Source: CBDBCK01 sp965203345
GTDB taxonomy: Bacteria; Chloroflexota; Dehalococcoidia; Lucifugimonadales; Lucifugimonadaceae
DNA: 64,000 nt
NCBI GenBank assembly: GCA_965203345.1
Contig: CBDBCK010000028.1
Location: 186,001 to 250,000, forward strand
Direction of reading: 5' to 3'
Shown: positions 27,925 to 36,806 of the stretch, piece by piece
Numbering within the stretch: the stretch's first letter is position 1
Layout of the letters: each line of letters starts with the position of its first letter
Program-made: the position numbers and the translations under genes
The notes under the pieces: generated by a model
Database searches by the model: none
What the model saw: the letters and a program-made list of their open reading frames with translations, nothing else
What the model was told of the DNA's origin: nothing

Positions 27925-28842
27925 TTATAATGCCTTGTTCATGTCAAAACGGATTCCTCCGCTCCTAAACAGACGCGCCAGCTCAAGTTGCCAAGCTCCT
28001 CGCTCATCGCATTTAACCTTACCTACTCCGTACGCTGAAGCCGGTACTAAGAGCCCGGGTTTATGAAGGGCACAAACGCTCTCTTCGCCAAGCCTGCCGG
28101 CAAGATAGCCAAGCATAAATATGGAATCTCGCGACGGCTCTTTACGGGTCTGTCCAGCTTGTCCGCCTAAAGCGTCCTGTCCGTAACCACCCAGATCTGC
28201 TTCAAGAAATACAAGAGCGAAGGCTGCTTCCTCCAGCTCTCCTAACGTCTCAGCGATATTACCACCCTGCTTAGGCCATTCAAAAGCTAGCGGCACGAGT
28301 TCCAGTTTGTGCAGGAAATTTTCAACTTTTGGATAGTCAGGGTTGCCATTTGATGCCAATATCAAAACGCACCTTGAAGCTGAAGCTTCCGCATTTAGGC
28401 TACTTTCACCGTCGGAGCGTTCTTGAACAGGGGGTACTGGACCAGATTGGACGGTGGGGGTATAGGGATTCCCACCGGTTTTACTCCTGAGTTTCTGCAA
28501 AAGAGCTTGAAGTTTGGAGGAGGTCTCAGTTATCCCTTCAGTGTATCCTCTCCTTACCTGTTCAATATCGTTTGTAAAAACTACTGGTACAAGTCGTGCA
28601 CGATAGAGCCTGTACTCAGGTGTGTTCGGCCCAAACAGTTCGGAAATTATGCTGTTTATACTATTTTCAAGCCCGCGCACATGCTGGTTAGGATCGAACC
28701 TCTCCCCTATCGTCTGCACATTGAGGTTTTCTAGCACTTGCAAACAGCGCTCTATACGCGGGATGACAGACGCTATGTTTTCTGAGTTGAGCTTCTCTCT
28801 GCCTGGAACGGAGTTTTTTGGCTCATCGCTTTGATACACCAT
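27925..28842 (-). CDS. TIR-like nucleotide-binding domain protein, possible defence effector
   Basis: 305 residues. The N-terminal half (~20-120) is helical, with no family I can name, and is joined by a Pro/Ser-rich linker (~124-155). The C-terminal half (~156-300) matches the 'predicted nucleotide-binding, TIR-like' domain (PF10137 type). Seen are CVLILASNGN, LEEAAFALVFLEADLG, SIFMLGYLAGRLGEESVCAL and the closing WQLELARLFRSGG. In family members the helix after the insertion usually reads N-x-I-F-E-L-G, its Glu taken as catalytic for NAD cleavage; here it is Met243 (IFMLG). The ATG at 28842 has GGAG 8 bases upstream. It stands alone, bounded by a terminator downstream and a duplicated leader upstream. 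Confidence 0.75.
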   Translation of the reverse strand: MVYQSDEPKNSVPGREKLNSENIASVIPRIERCLQVLENLNVQTIGERFDPNQHVRGLENSINSIISELFGPNTPEYRLYRARLVPVVFTNDIEQVRRGYTEGITETSSKLQALLQKLRSKTGGNPYTPTVQSGPVPPVQERSDGESSLNAEASASRCVLILASNGNPDYPKVENFLHKLELVPLAFEWPKQGGNIAETLGELEEAAFALVFLEADLGGYGQDALGGQAGQTRKEPSRDSIFMLGYLAGRLGEESVCALHKPGLLVPASAYGVGKVKCDERGAWQLELARLFRSGGIRFDMNKAL

Positions 28843-28853
28843 GCGGAGTTCTC

Positions 28854-28893
28854 CGGGTAGATGATTCCCTTATCGGGTAGATGATTCCCTTAT
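28854..28893. repeat. 20-bp tandem duplication in the leader of the TIR-like gene
   Basis: The unit CGGGTAGATGATTCCCTTAT occurs twice head-to-tail, at 28854-28873 and 28874-28893, with no mismatch. It lies directly upstream of the ribosome site and start codon (28842) of the minus-strand TIR-like gene. Tandem units this close to a start can change transcription or translation if copy number varies. Confidence 0.85.
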
Positions 28894-28969
28894 TAAGTCA
28901 AAAGATTTCCCTGGACTCATCATAATAGATAAGAAGGTAGATAAACTCAATCCGATTTGTTCCGAAAAT

Positions 28970-30361
28970 CTACAGTTCAAGCCGTTTACGAGGTTCAAGC
29001 AATCTATCTGGTACGCTAGTATCTGCCATAAATTTGAGCATCAGTTTATGTAACTCGCGTGCGGTTCGCTCGTTCTCGTGTATAACGTTCTGCCGCTGTC
29101 CTGGATCTTTTTTCAGATTATATAGTTCCGATTCTCCTGGGTCCATTGAATAAAGTAAAGACCATTCGCCCGCGGTAACTGTAGTTACGAGTCCTGCAGT
29201 CATCGGGCGCGAAAAATTGTCAACGGAACGGATGCGGTCTCCAGGATTAGCGAAGGGCACCGTTGATATGGCAAACTCCCTGCCCGGTGTTGAGCTGTCC
29301 TTCATGGAAGGTAGCAGAGACTCCCCTTCCACCCATTCTGGGACGTTTTCTCCCATAATGTCCAGTACGGTTGGCATAACATCCACCGCGGCAGAAAAAC
29401 CCTTATACGAACCTGCGTTCACACCAGGTACATTTATAAGCAAAGGGATATGAATAAGCTCCTCGTAAAGCGGAGATTTTGCCCATTTGGAGTCTGGGTC
29501 ACCATGGGTAAATAGAGTGCCGTCTTTACGTTTGGCGAAGTGCATCTTCCCGAACAACCCTCCATGCTCTCCGAAATAAAAGCCGTGGTCAGTCGTAAAT
29601 ATAACTGCCGTTTTTTCTCTCAGATCCATATTGTCCAACTTCCGCAACAGGTACCCAATCCAAGTATCCACCATGCTTATCTCACCCATGTAAGAGGCCA
29701 GTGCTTTCTTAACCTTCGTCTCTGTAAGATGGTCTGTTTCCTGCCATAAAGCATATGGAGGCTGCACTACCTCTCCGTCGTAGTCGGGCATGTACAGTTC
29801 TGTGTAGTAAGTAGGAGCGTCCCATGGCTCGTGCGGATCCCAAGTATCTATATAGAGAAAGAAACGCTCCTTATAATGTTTCTCAAGCCACTGGCCGGCT
29901 CTAATCATAGTCTGGGGTGCACACCTGTCAGCTTCCTCCCGCCAGTCGGCAACGAAGTCTCTTGATTCATGGTTGCCTATTTGGGCGACGCGAGTTACGG
30001 AGCCTTCCTGCCCTAGCACTGTGAAGAAGGTTTGAAAGCCTCGGTCGTAATTCATGCCGCCACGGGTATAAAAAGGGGTATCTACGACGGCTGCTGTATG
30101 TACCTTCCTTTCACCTAAAATCTGCGCTAGGGTTACTTTGTCTTCCGGCAATGGTTCCCATCCCATAAAGGACATAGTCCAACGCCCTGTATGGTGGTCA
30201 GCGCGGGTAGGCATGGTTGGAAAACCGCACGCGTAGTGGTTATCAAATCTCATAGACCGAGACGCCAAAGTATCTATAGCTGGAGTTTTGATAATTTTGT
30301 TCCCGTAACATCCCAGCTTATCTCTTCTCAGAGTGTCGGCTGTTATCCATATAAGGTTCAT
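28970..30361 (-). CDS. Sulfatase-like hydrolase (alkaline phosphatase superfamily) with Thr at the nucleophile position
   Basis: About 463 residues from the ATG at 30361, which has a clear AAAGGA site; an upstream frame extension to 30466 is ignored. It has the sulfatase fold landmarks: ITADTLRRDKLGCYG with the first metal Asp (~9), TPAIDTLASRSMRFDNHYA, and VIFTTDHGFYFGEHG with the second metal pair. The position of the formylglycine Cys/Ser in C/S-x-P-x-R is occupied by Thr49 (TMPTR), so classic FGly chemistry seems impossible. Thr nucleophiles occur in phosphodiesterases and LTA-synthase-type members of the superfamily. No signal peptide is seen. It is divergent from the dehydratase at 30530. 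Confidence 0.82.
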   Translation of the reverse strand: MNLIWITADTLRRDKLGCYGNKIIKTPAIDTLASRSMRFDNHYACGFPTMPTRADHHTGRWTMSFMGWEPLPEDKVTLAQILGERKVHTAAVVDTPFYTRGGMNYDRGFQTFFTVLGQEGSVTRVAQIGNHESRDFVADWREEADRCAPQTMIRAGQWLEKHYKERFFLYIDTWDPHEPWDAPTYYTELYMPDYDGEVVQPPYALWQETDHLTETKVKKALASYMGEISMVDTWIGYLLRKLDNMDLREKTAVIFTTDHGFYFGEHGGLFGKMHFAKRKDGTLFTHGDPDSKWAKSPLYEELIHIPLLINVPGVNAGSYKGFSAAVDVMPTVLDIMGENVPEWVEGESLLPSMKDSSTPGREFAISTVPFANPGDRIRSVDNFSRPMTAGLVTTVTAGEWSLLYSMDPGESELYNLKKDPGQRQNVIHENERTARELHKLMLKFMADTSVPDRLLEPRKRLEL

Positions 30362-30529
30362 TATCTGTCCTTTCGAACGAGGCGATAGCTGAAGCAACAT
30401 AACAGATTTTCGCAAGATAGCAGTACTGAAAGTTATACAGTTGTACCATGTCAGAGACGGACTCAACCGCTATAGATACTTAGTCTAACAGGGAATATAC
30501 ACAATAACCAAGCACAAGGAGGGATTAGT

Positions 30530-32506
30530 ATGTCAATTTCTTCAAAGACAGCAACAGTTCTGGGTCAGACAACGACGTCTGGTCTTGAGTTTTCAACGCG
30601 TGCCGACGGTCCTAAAGGACGGATACCCTTCACGCCCGAAATGCTCGCGACCGAACCGAGTGGCTATCTGTTTGGAATGAGTCAGAGCGCGGGTATGGGT
30701 TGGGCGCCTGATAAACTATTACAGAAACATTTTCTAATCATAAGCACCGCTGGGGGAATACGTAAACCTGACGGCACCCCTACAGCTTTGGGGCTGCATA
30801 CCGGACATTGGGAGCTTTCCACTTTGGTATCTATCGCAGCAGATACCTTGCGCGATCACAAAGCTATGCCCTTCGCCGTGTTCTGCTCTGATCCATGTGA
30901 CGGCCGAACTCAAGGCACACCTGGAATGATGGATAGCTTGGCGTACAGGAATGATGCTTCAATAGTTATGCGTCGGCTCGCTCGTTCTCTCCCTACTTCC
31001 AAGGGGGTACTAGGGGTAGCTTCCTGCGACAAGGGTTTGCCGGCTACAATGATGGCTCTTGCGGGTCTAGACTTGCCCTGCGTAGTTGTACCCGGCGGTT
31101 CTACACTCGCTCCTCGGCGGGGTGAAGACGCTGGCAAAATACAGTCGATAGGGGCACGTTTCGCTCAAGGGGAAGTTACTCTAGAGTACGCGCAGGAGAT
31201 GGGTTGTAAGGCCTGCGCGTCTCCTGGAGGAGGATGTCAGTTCATGGGAACTGCCGGCACGTCGCAGGTAATATCTGAAGCCCTAGGGATAGCAGTCCCT
31301 CATTCGGCTTGTGCACCCTCCGGTTCGCAGGTTTGGAGAGACATAGCCGTGAGAGCATCGCTTGCTCTCCTCATTATGGAAGCTGCAAATACTAATATCC
31401 GAGATATCTTGACTACCAGCGCGTTTGAGAACGCGATGATCGTCCACGCTGCCGTAGGAGGTTCAACTAATCTGCTCCTGCACCTACCTGCTATAGCGCA
31501 CTCGGCAGGGCAAAAGCGTATGATTGCCGACGACTGGATACGCGTTAATAAGGAGACGCCGCGTATAACCGACGTACTGCCGAACGGCCCCGTTGGCTAC
31601 CCTACCCCTGTCTTCTACGCTGCTGGAGGAGTTCCAGAGGTTATGTTACAACTGCGCAGGGAAGGATTGCTCAACGGATCCACTCTCACCGTATCAGGAG
31701 TCACTTTGGATGAGGTTATAGACTGGTGGGAAGATTCTGAACGGAGACACAAAACCCATGTACGTCTCCAAGAGCTGGAGGGCATATCCTCGGATGAAGT
31801 AATAATGTCGAAGAAGAAGGCTCGCGCAAAAGGGATGAACAGTACAGTACTGTTCCCAAAAGGCAATATAGCGCCAGAAGGTTCGGTCATAAAAAGTGCT
31901 GCTATACACCCCTCGGTAATAGAGCCCGACGGCGTATATCGGAAAGTAGGCAAGGCCCGAGTCTTCCACTCAGAGCCGCTTGCAATAAAAGCTGTCAAAT
32001 CGAAAGGCAAAGATAAGATACTACCTGGTGAGATCATGGTGCTTGCCTGTGCAGGACCTATGGGATCTGGTATGGAGGAAACTTACCAGATAACCGCCGC
32101 CCTTGCACATCTATCGTACGGCAAAGAAGTGGCTTTGATTACGGATGCCCGATTTTCAGGAGTATCTACAGGAGCATGCATAGGACACGTAGGACCAGAA
32201 GCTCTTGCTGGAGGCCCGATAGGGAAAATACGAGAGGGAGACATCGTGCGTATAGAGATAGATCCCGAAGCTCTGGTGGGGATGGTGGATCTTGTAGGAA
32301 CGGATGGGGAGGTACATGGGGCAGAATGGGGAAGGCATGAACTAGCTATGAGGAAGCCACACCAAGACTTAAAGAGAAAAGAGAATATGCCCTGGGACAC
32401 AATAATGTGGTCTGTGCTTCAGTCAGCAAGCGGCGGCACGTGGGGCGGCTGCGTCTACGACCCTAAATCCATAGTAGGAGCAGTGAAGCAAGGGATGCAG
32501 GAATAG
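30530..32506 (+). CDS. IlvD/Edd family sugar-acid dehydratase (YagF/YjhG type)
   Basis: 658 residues, longer than IlvD (~560) and matching the YagF/YjhG branch (~655), which dehydrates D-xylonate and related aldonic acids. Fe-S cysteines sit in SDPCDGRTQGTPG, ASCDKGLPATM and CASPGGGCQFMGTAGTSQ. The last third has MGSGMEETYQ, ITDARFSGVSTGACIGHVGPEA and GGTWGGCVYDP. The product would be a 2-keto-3-deoxy acid. A strong AAGGAGG site precedes the ATG. It has no sugar-acid partners directly adjacent in the same operon, and the start region is divergent with the sulfatase-like gene. Confidence 0.88.
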   Translation: MSISSKTATVLGQTTTSGLEFSTRADGPKGRIPFTPEMLATEPSGYLFGMSQSAGMGWAPDKLLQKHFLIISTAGGIRKPDGTPTALGLHTGHWELSTLVSIAADTLRDHKAMPFAVFCSDPCDGRTQGTPGMMDSLAYRNDASIVMRRLARSLPTSKGVLGVASCDKGLPATMMALAGLDLPCVVVPGGSTLAPRRGEDAGKIQSIGARFAQGEVTLEYAQEMGCKACASPGGGCQFMGTAGTSQVISEALGIAVPHSACAPSGSQVWRDIAVRASLALLIMEAANTNIRDILTTSAFENAMIVHAAVGGSTNLLLHLPAIAHSAGQKRMIADDWIRVNKETPRITDVLPNGPVGYPTPVFYAAGGVPEVMLQLRREGLLNGSTLTVSGVTLDEVIDWWEDSERRHKTHVRLQELEGISSDEVIMSKKKARAKGMNSTVLFPKGNIAPEGSVIKSAAIHPSVIEPDGVYRKVGKARVFHSEPLAIKAVKSKGKDKILPGEIMVLACAGPMGSGMEETYQITAALAHLSYGKEVALITDARFSGVSTGACIGHVGPEALAGGPIGKIREGDIVRIEIDPEALVGMVDLVGTDGEVHGAEWGRHELAMRKPHQDLKRKENMPWDTIMWSVLQSASGGTWGGCVYDPKSIVGAVKQGMQE

Positions 32507-32840
32507 GTTACGGTTTAGCCCTGTATTTGAGTTGAACGAGGTTCAGTTCACTAGATTTGCCCTGCGTGTAGTTGTCTCGACGGTTCCAGACTTGCTTCCC
32601 GACCAGAAGGGATAATCCCGTCCAGGTTTAGGACTGCAATCCAGCAAGCTAAAAATTGCCATGACAAATTAACCGGAGGACCTGATGGAAATCAATGCCA
32701 CAATAATTGACCAATATATACAGGGCCCTACGGCATGTATTACATACCTGGCGAGCAGCAAAAATCCTGAGGTTGTTTTGATTTCACCCGTTGGGGAACG
32801 ATTGTCTCATTAAAAGAGACTTGGGAGGACATAACGCGCT
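32507..32840. other. Intergenic region with a 42-codon frame
   Basis: The plus strand carries ATG at 32685 with a GGAGG site and 42 codons to a stop at 32811-32813. The product (MEINATIIDQYIQGPTACIT..., ending PVGERLSH) loosely resembles the first strands of metallo-beta-lactamase-fold hydrolases, but it has no metal-binding motif and could be a truncated remnant. A self-complementary GGGATAATCCC lies near 32610-32620. Nothing else is recognisable. Confidence 0.35.
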
Positions 32841-33563
32841 TCATGGAACGTCCATCCGTCTGAGTTTCAAAATCGCAAGAGTCGTGAAGATAATCCCTAC
32901 AATCAGAACGCCAATTATTGCCCCTATTGTTGCTATATCGTCGTTCCCTACACTCTCGTCTATAGAGTTCATAATCCGCAGAGAGTAAGAGTTTATTATC
33001 AAATAAGCCCAACTTGAGCTTCCGAATATGAAGCCGCGTATTTGGTTTATACCCAGTTCCCATATCAGTACAAACAGGAACGATATGACAAGCGGACGGG
33101 TAAACATAAGACCCATCCAAAGCATTACGGCCATATAAGCCGTAAGACTAGCGATACTTCCCACGGCTACGGCGACAACAGTATTGCCGGTGCCGGTATC
33201 ACTGCCTAAGTCTGTCAAAGAGACTATGCTAATGCACACAACAGAAGAAAAGACCGTGAACGCCGCGGCCAACAAAAAACCAGCAGTCGCTTTGCCGATT
33301 ACGATTTTCCAGCGAGATTGAGGAGATAAGGTAAAGTAAGACAAAGTTTTGTCCTCTATTTCGCTTCCAAACAAAGCAGGAGCTACAATAATAGCGATCA
33401 CAGGCACCGTCAGCAAAGATATCAGGTTGGCTGTTATAGCAACAGGGTCAGAAGGAACGGGAATTACCGCGGATATAAGCGGAACTAAGGATGCAACAAA
33501 CAGTGAACCTAGCCTCCAAGGAGTAAGAAGACCACGCAGAGTTATGGAGAAAATTACAGACAT
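32841..33563 (-). CDS. ABC-2 type transporter permease
   Basis: About 240 residues from the ATG at 33563, which has an AGGGAGC site and begins two bases after the ATPase gene's stop (TGAAATG). A longer frame to 33608 would overlap that gene. Six predicted membrane helices; SITLRGLLTPWRL and EIEDKTLSYFTLSPQSRW at the N-terminal third are typical coupling regions of ABC-2 permeases of the NosY/YtrC-like sort. Last gene of a four-gene cluster with two ATPases and another permease. Substrate unknown. Confidence 0.8.
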   Translation of the reverse strand: MSVIFSITLRGLLTPWRLGSLFVASLVPLISAVIPVPSDPVAITANLISLLTVPVIAIIVAPALFGSEIEDKTLSYFTLSPQSRWKIVIGKATAGFLLAAAFTVFSSVVCISIVSLTDLGSDTGTGNTVVAVAVGSIASLTAYMAVMLWMGLMFTRPLVISFLFVLIWELGINQIRGFIFGSSSWAYLIINSYSLRIMNSIDESVGNDDIATIGAIIGVLIVGIIFTTLAILKLRRMDVP

Positions 33564-33564
33564 T

Positions 33565-34518
33565 TCAGCTCCCTGCCAGGTAGGTGAAAACACTTTCAAG
33601 AGAGTCATCTAAAGGCACGAATCCGGTTAACCGCGCATTTTCTTTCTGCGCTATCTCAGGAAGAGCAACTTGAACGTCCCCTATTTTACGAGTCTGTATT
33701 ACAAGATTTTGTTTGTCGTCTATGGTGGCGGAGTCCACCGCTTTTATCTTCAGAAGTTCGGCTCCTACATTACGAGGTTCGCTACAGATTATCTGGATAT
33801 TGTAAGGCCTTGAACTGATAGCAGCTCGGATACCATGATGGTCTCCAGTAGCCGCTATCTTGCCACTGACCATCACGATAACCGAATCGGTTATACGTTC
33901 TAGCTCTTCCAATATATGCGAAGATATTACAACAATTTTCCCCATATCGGCGAAACTCCGGAACATATCTTGAAACTCAAGCCTCTGACGAGGATCGGTG
34001 CCGTTCAAAGGCTCGTCCAGTAATAAAACCTCTGGGTCATGCACTATAGCCCCCGCAAATCTTATGCGTTGTCTCATCCCTCTGGAATATCCACTTATTC
34101 GTCTGTTTTGTACGTCCGATAGGTTGACGTAATCAATAGCTTTATCCACCATGGATGATCCGTTCTTGACGTCCCGGAGACGCGCCAGCATTGAGACGAA
34201 CTCTCTACCCGTCAGATGATCGTACACAGCGTCATGGTCGCTCATAACCCCTATTTTTCTATAGATTGTCGGGTCTTGCCTAGGATTAACGCTAAGTATG
34301 CTTATTTCCCCTTCGGAGGGTTGTGCCAAGCCGCACATAACCCTCAGCAACGTTGTCTTGCCCGCACCGTTTGATCCCAGAAGCCCTGTAACGCCTGGTC
34401 CTATATCCAGCGAAACTTCGCTGACAGCAACCAAACTACCAAACCACTTGGAAACCTGTTTTATAGACAGGATCTGAGGCTGTGAAGGTGTCTCAGGGCT
34501 CGGGTCTACCATACTCAT
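33565..34518 (-). CDS. ABC transporter ATP-binding protein
   Basis: 317 residues. Walker A GSNGAGKTTLLR near residue 49, a signature-like SGYSRGMRQRI near 144 (SRGM replaces the usual SGGQ, common in ABC-2 exporters), Walker B VLLLDEPLNGTDP near 164 and the switch His in ISSHILEELER. The ~100-residue C-terminal extension is typical of this exporter group. Its start overlaps the upstream permease's stop by four bases (ATGA), and its own stop is two bases from the next permease's start: a tightly coupled operon. Confidence 0.9.
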   Translation of the reverse strand: MSMVDPSPETPSQPQILSIKQVSKWFGSLVAVSEVSLDIGPGVTGLLGSNGAGKTTLLRVMCGLAQPSEGEISILSVNPRQDPTIYRKIGVMSDHDAVYDHLTGREFVSMLARLRDVKNGSSMVDKAIDYVNLSDVQNRRISGYSRGMRQRIRFAGAIVHDPEVLLLDEPLNGTDPRQRLEFQDMFRSFADMGKIVVISSHILEELERITDSVIVMVSGKIAATGDHHGIRAAISSRPYNIQIICSEPRNVGAELLKIKAVDSATIDDKQNLVIQTRKIGDVQVALPEIAQKENARLTGFVPLDDSLESVFTYLAGS

Positions 34519-35417
34519 TGTGTGAGGTCTCTATACTTTGAAACGAGGAAAACCCATCCTAGTATAAGGAGGACAAAAAAGAGTACTATCTCTGCAGTTA
34601 TAAGCCCCGCGCTAAAGTTTCTATCCAATAGCATGAGGTCTCCCAAATCTGCAGGTAGGCGTGCAGGGTGCAAAAAGATAACCCATTCAGGGGGAGAACC
34701 ACCAGTAAGAGCAGAGTTGAGGTTTGTAACTGTAAAACGGATGATTTGCCCTAAGAAATAGGTACCTAACAGAATCACAGGAGCGTAGATCCTCTTTTGG
34801 GTTGCTGAACCCACTACCATAGCAGCCGTCGCGTAAAAAAACGCCATAGCAGTTGATGTAGCTAGCACTGCAGGGATAAGCACCAAACCTTCTCCAAGCT
34901 GCTCGCCCAAGTTAGAAGAACCAAGTACCGACAGTAAGAAGTACAATAGTTGTGGAATAAAAGCCAACAGAAATACAGATGTTGCTACAGATGACCATCG
35001 GGTAGCGATGTAGTCCAGAGACGATATAGGTTTTGTCAAGTACAGAGATAGTGTGCCATACCGAGCGTCATTTGAAATAGACTCTGTGCCAACCGTTGCA
35101 ATAAAGACAAAGATAGAGAATGCCTGCCATCCAAAAAGATCAGCAGCATTAAATTCACCCCCTAGAGAGGATATCAAATAGACTATTAGGACTCCTAGAA
35201 GGATAAAGCCTATAGAAAACCATGGGATAACTTTATCCCTGCCCAGACGGTTGGTACCTATAGAGTGTCTTAAACCATCTATGTAGAGCGCAAGCAATAC
35301 AGAACCTCTACCGCCTCTATCACCCTGGTAACGCTGATAACCTATATCGTACAGTCTCCCTGCCCCTGAGTTACGTGCAGAGTTTGCAACCTCGTTCGTC
35401 TGTTCCCTATTAGTCAT
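34515..35417 (-). CDS. ABC-2 type transporter permease
   Basis: 300 residues with about six membrane helices. The N-terminal segment (GRLYDIGYQRYQGDRGGRG) and EFNAADLFGWQAF are characteristic of ABC-2 permeases whose first motif reads Y-D-x-x-Y-x-x-Y-x-G-x-R. Coupling helix DARYGTLSLYLTKPISSLDYI lies near residues 115-135. Second gene in the cluster, between the two ATPases; substrate unknown. Confidence 0.85.
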   Translation of the reverse strand: MTNREQTNEVANSARNSGAGRLYDIGYQRYQGDRGGRGSVLLALYIDGLRHSIGTNRLGRDKVIPWFSIGFILLGVLIVYLISSLGGEFNAADLFGWQAFSIFVFIATVGTESISNDARYGTLSLYLTKPISSLDYIATRWSSVATSVFLLAFIPQLLYFLLSVLGSSNLGEQLGEGLVLIPAVLATSTAMAFFYATAAMVVGSATQKRIYAPVILLGTYFLGQIIRFTVTNLNSALTGGSPPEWVIFLHPARLPADLGDLMLLDRNFSAGLITAEIVLFFVLLILGWVFLVSKYRDLTQ

Positions 35418-35432
35418 AACTCTACCTTGCTC

Positions 35433-36323
35433 CTAACGGAAGATGTCTGCCAAATCACCCTGCTGAGCAGCCATACGTAATAACGGAGCACCGGAAGTCA
35501 CAAGGGCATCTCGTATAACATCGTACGTTTCACCATTCATCACTTTCACTTCAACTGTACCCTTTTCACCTTGTGAGACCTCCAATCCACGCTCCACTAA
35601 GAGCTGAACAAACTTCTTTTGATTCCTGAGCACTTCAACAGAGACAACCTTCCTTTTCTCAGTCAGCTTAGCCACCGTCTCAGAACGTGTTATTTCTCCG
35701 CCCTCAATAACTATTACTCTATCGCACATAATCTCCACGTCTCTAAGTAGGTGAGACGTGATAAGGATGCTGATCCCGAATTCACTATGGATCCTTCTTA
35801 GTAATTCCAGCATTTCTCTCCTACCGTTAGGATCCAAACCAGCCGTAGGTTCATCAAGGAGGATAAGAGTTGGGTCGTGTACTATGGCCTGTGCTAGTTT
35901 AATCCTCTGACGCATACCCATAGAGTAATCCTTGATAGGTCGATAGCGTTCTTCAAGTATACCGGAGTGCCTGAGAGCATCTGCAGAGCGGCTACGTGCA
36001 TGTTTAGAAGGGATCCCGCTCATTTCGCCCATATGTGCGACAAACGTAGCCGCTGTTTCATTCTCGGGAAGACATTGATGCTCAGGCATATAACCTATAC
36101 GATAGCGGGCTTCCGGGTGAGAAGAAGGATCCATATGAAACAGGGAAACCGAACCTGATGAAGGAGAAGATAAGCCTAGGAACAGACGTATAGCTGTACT
36201 TTTACCGGCACCGTTAGGTCCAAGAAAACCAGTAATACCCTCACTTACGGCTACGTGAATCCCCTTAAGAGCATGTACATGGCCATAATTCTTCCGCAAC
36301 TTTTCAGCGACTATCAAGTCCAT
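35433..36323 (-). CDS. ABC transporter ATP-binding protein
   Basis: About 296 residues from the ATG at 36323, placed 11 bases after an AAGGAG; a GTG four codons earlier sits directly on that site and is less likely. Walker A GPNGAGKSTAIR near residue 38, signature-like YSMGMRQRIK near 137, Walker B LILLDEPTAGLDP near 157, switch His in LITSHLLRDVE. First gene of the ABC-2 cluster that reads leftward to 32841. Two ATPases and two permeases suggest either a heterotetramer or two related exporters. The 470 bases upstream are unusually AT-rich. Confidence 0.9.
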   Translation of the reverse strand: MDLIVAEKLRKNYGHVHALKGIHVAVSEGITGFLGPNGAGKSTAIRLFLGLSSPSSGSVSLFHMDPSSHPEARYRIGYMPEHQCLPENETAATFVAHMGEMSGIPSKHARSRSADALRHSGILEERYRPIKDYSMGMRQRIKLAQAIVHDPTLILLDEPTAGLDPNGRREMLELLRRIHSEFGISILITSHLLRDVEIMCDRVIVIEGGEITRSETVAKLTEKRKVVSVEVLRNQKKFVQLLVERGLEVSQGEKGTVEVKVMNGETYDVIRDALVTSGAPLLRMAAQQGDLADIFR

Positions 36324-36335
36324 TGCTTCCAACAC

Positions 36336-36806
36336 TCCTTGTTATATATTTTAAAGTATAACGGTTTAAGGACAAAGTCAATACATTGTTATCATATTTG
36401 GTGATGTTATATAAGTTTAAGTATAATAAAATACTTTTTAAAGTTTTCTTATTAATAATTACATACTTACAACATCTCTTTTCAGTGTCATACAAGCTCA
36501 AATGGCGTACATCATAAATATTTTATAAGCTTATAATAAGGTGTCTATCTTTACTAGGTTGTGTTTCAAAGTCATCATATAACATATCCTAGACGACGTT
36601 TATATTATTCTGATGAATAAGCAGATATATTTCATATTCAGATTAGATTGTTTGATAGTACAAAATCATCAAGTTTTAATCCCATAGGTATGAAAGAGGA
36701 CTATCTTACTGTCAGCCATCAGCGCTTTCTTCAAGCGCTGATGGCTGTAAAATTATTATAATGATAACATTGATTCCCCGTTGCTTAGGGCTGGAAGGAG
36801 TGTCTG
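36336..36806. other. AT-rich intergenic island
   Basis: About 470 bases, far richer in A and T than the flanks, with no protein-like frame. It must hold the promoter of the ABC-2 cluster (minus) and of the PhyH gene (plus). It also holds a strong hairpin (36713-36747, listed separately) that has no gene of its own upstream on the plus strand, so a small RNA ending at this hairpin is possible. Confidence 0.5.
36713..36747 (+). terminator. Hairpin terminator or attenuator upstream of the PhyH gene
   Basis: Perfect 15-bp stem CAGCCATCAGCGCTT / AAGCGCTGATGGCTG with a five-base loop (TCTTC), followed by an AT-rich tail (TAAAATTATT). It is 60 bases before the PhyH start, and no plus-strand coding region ends before it. 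It could end a small RNA made in the AT-rich island or act on the PhyH leader. Confidence 0.65.
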
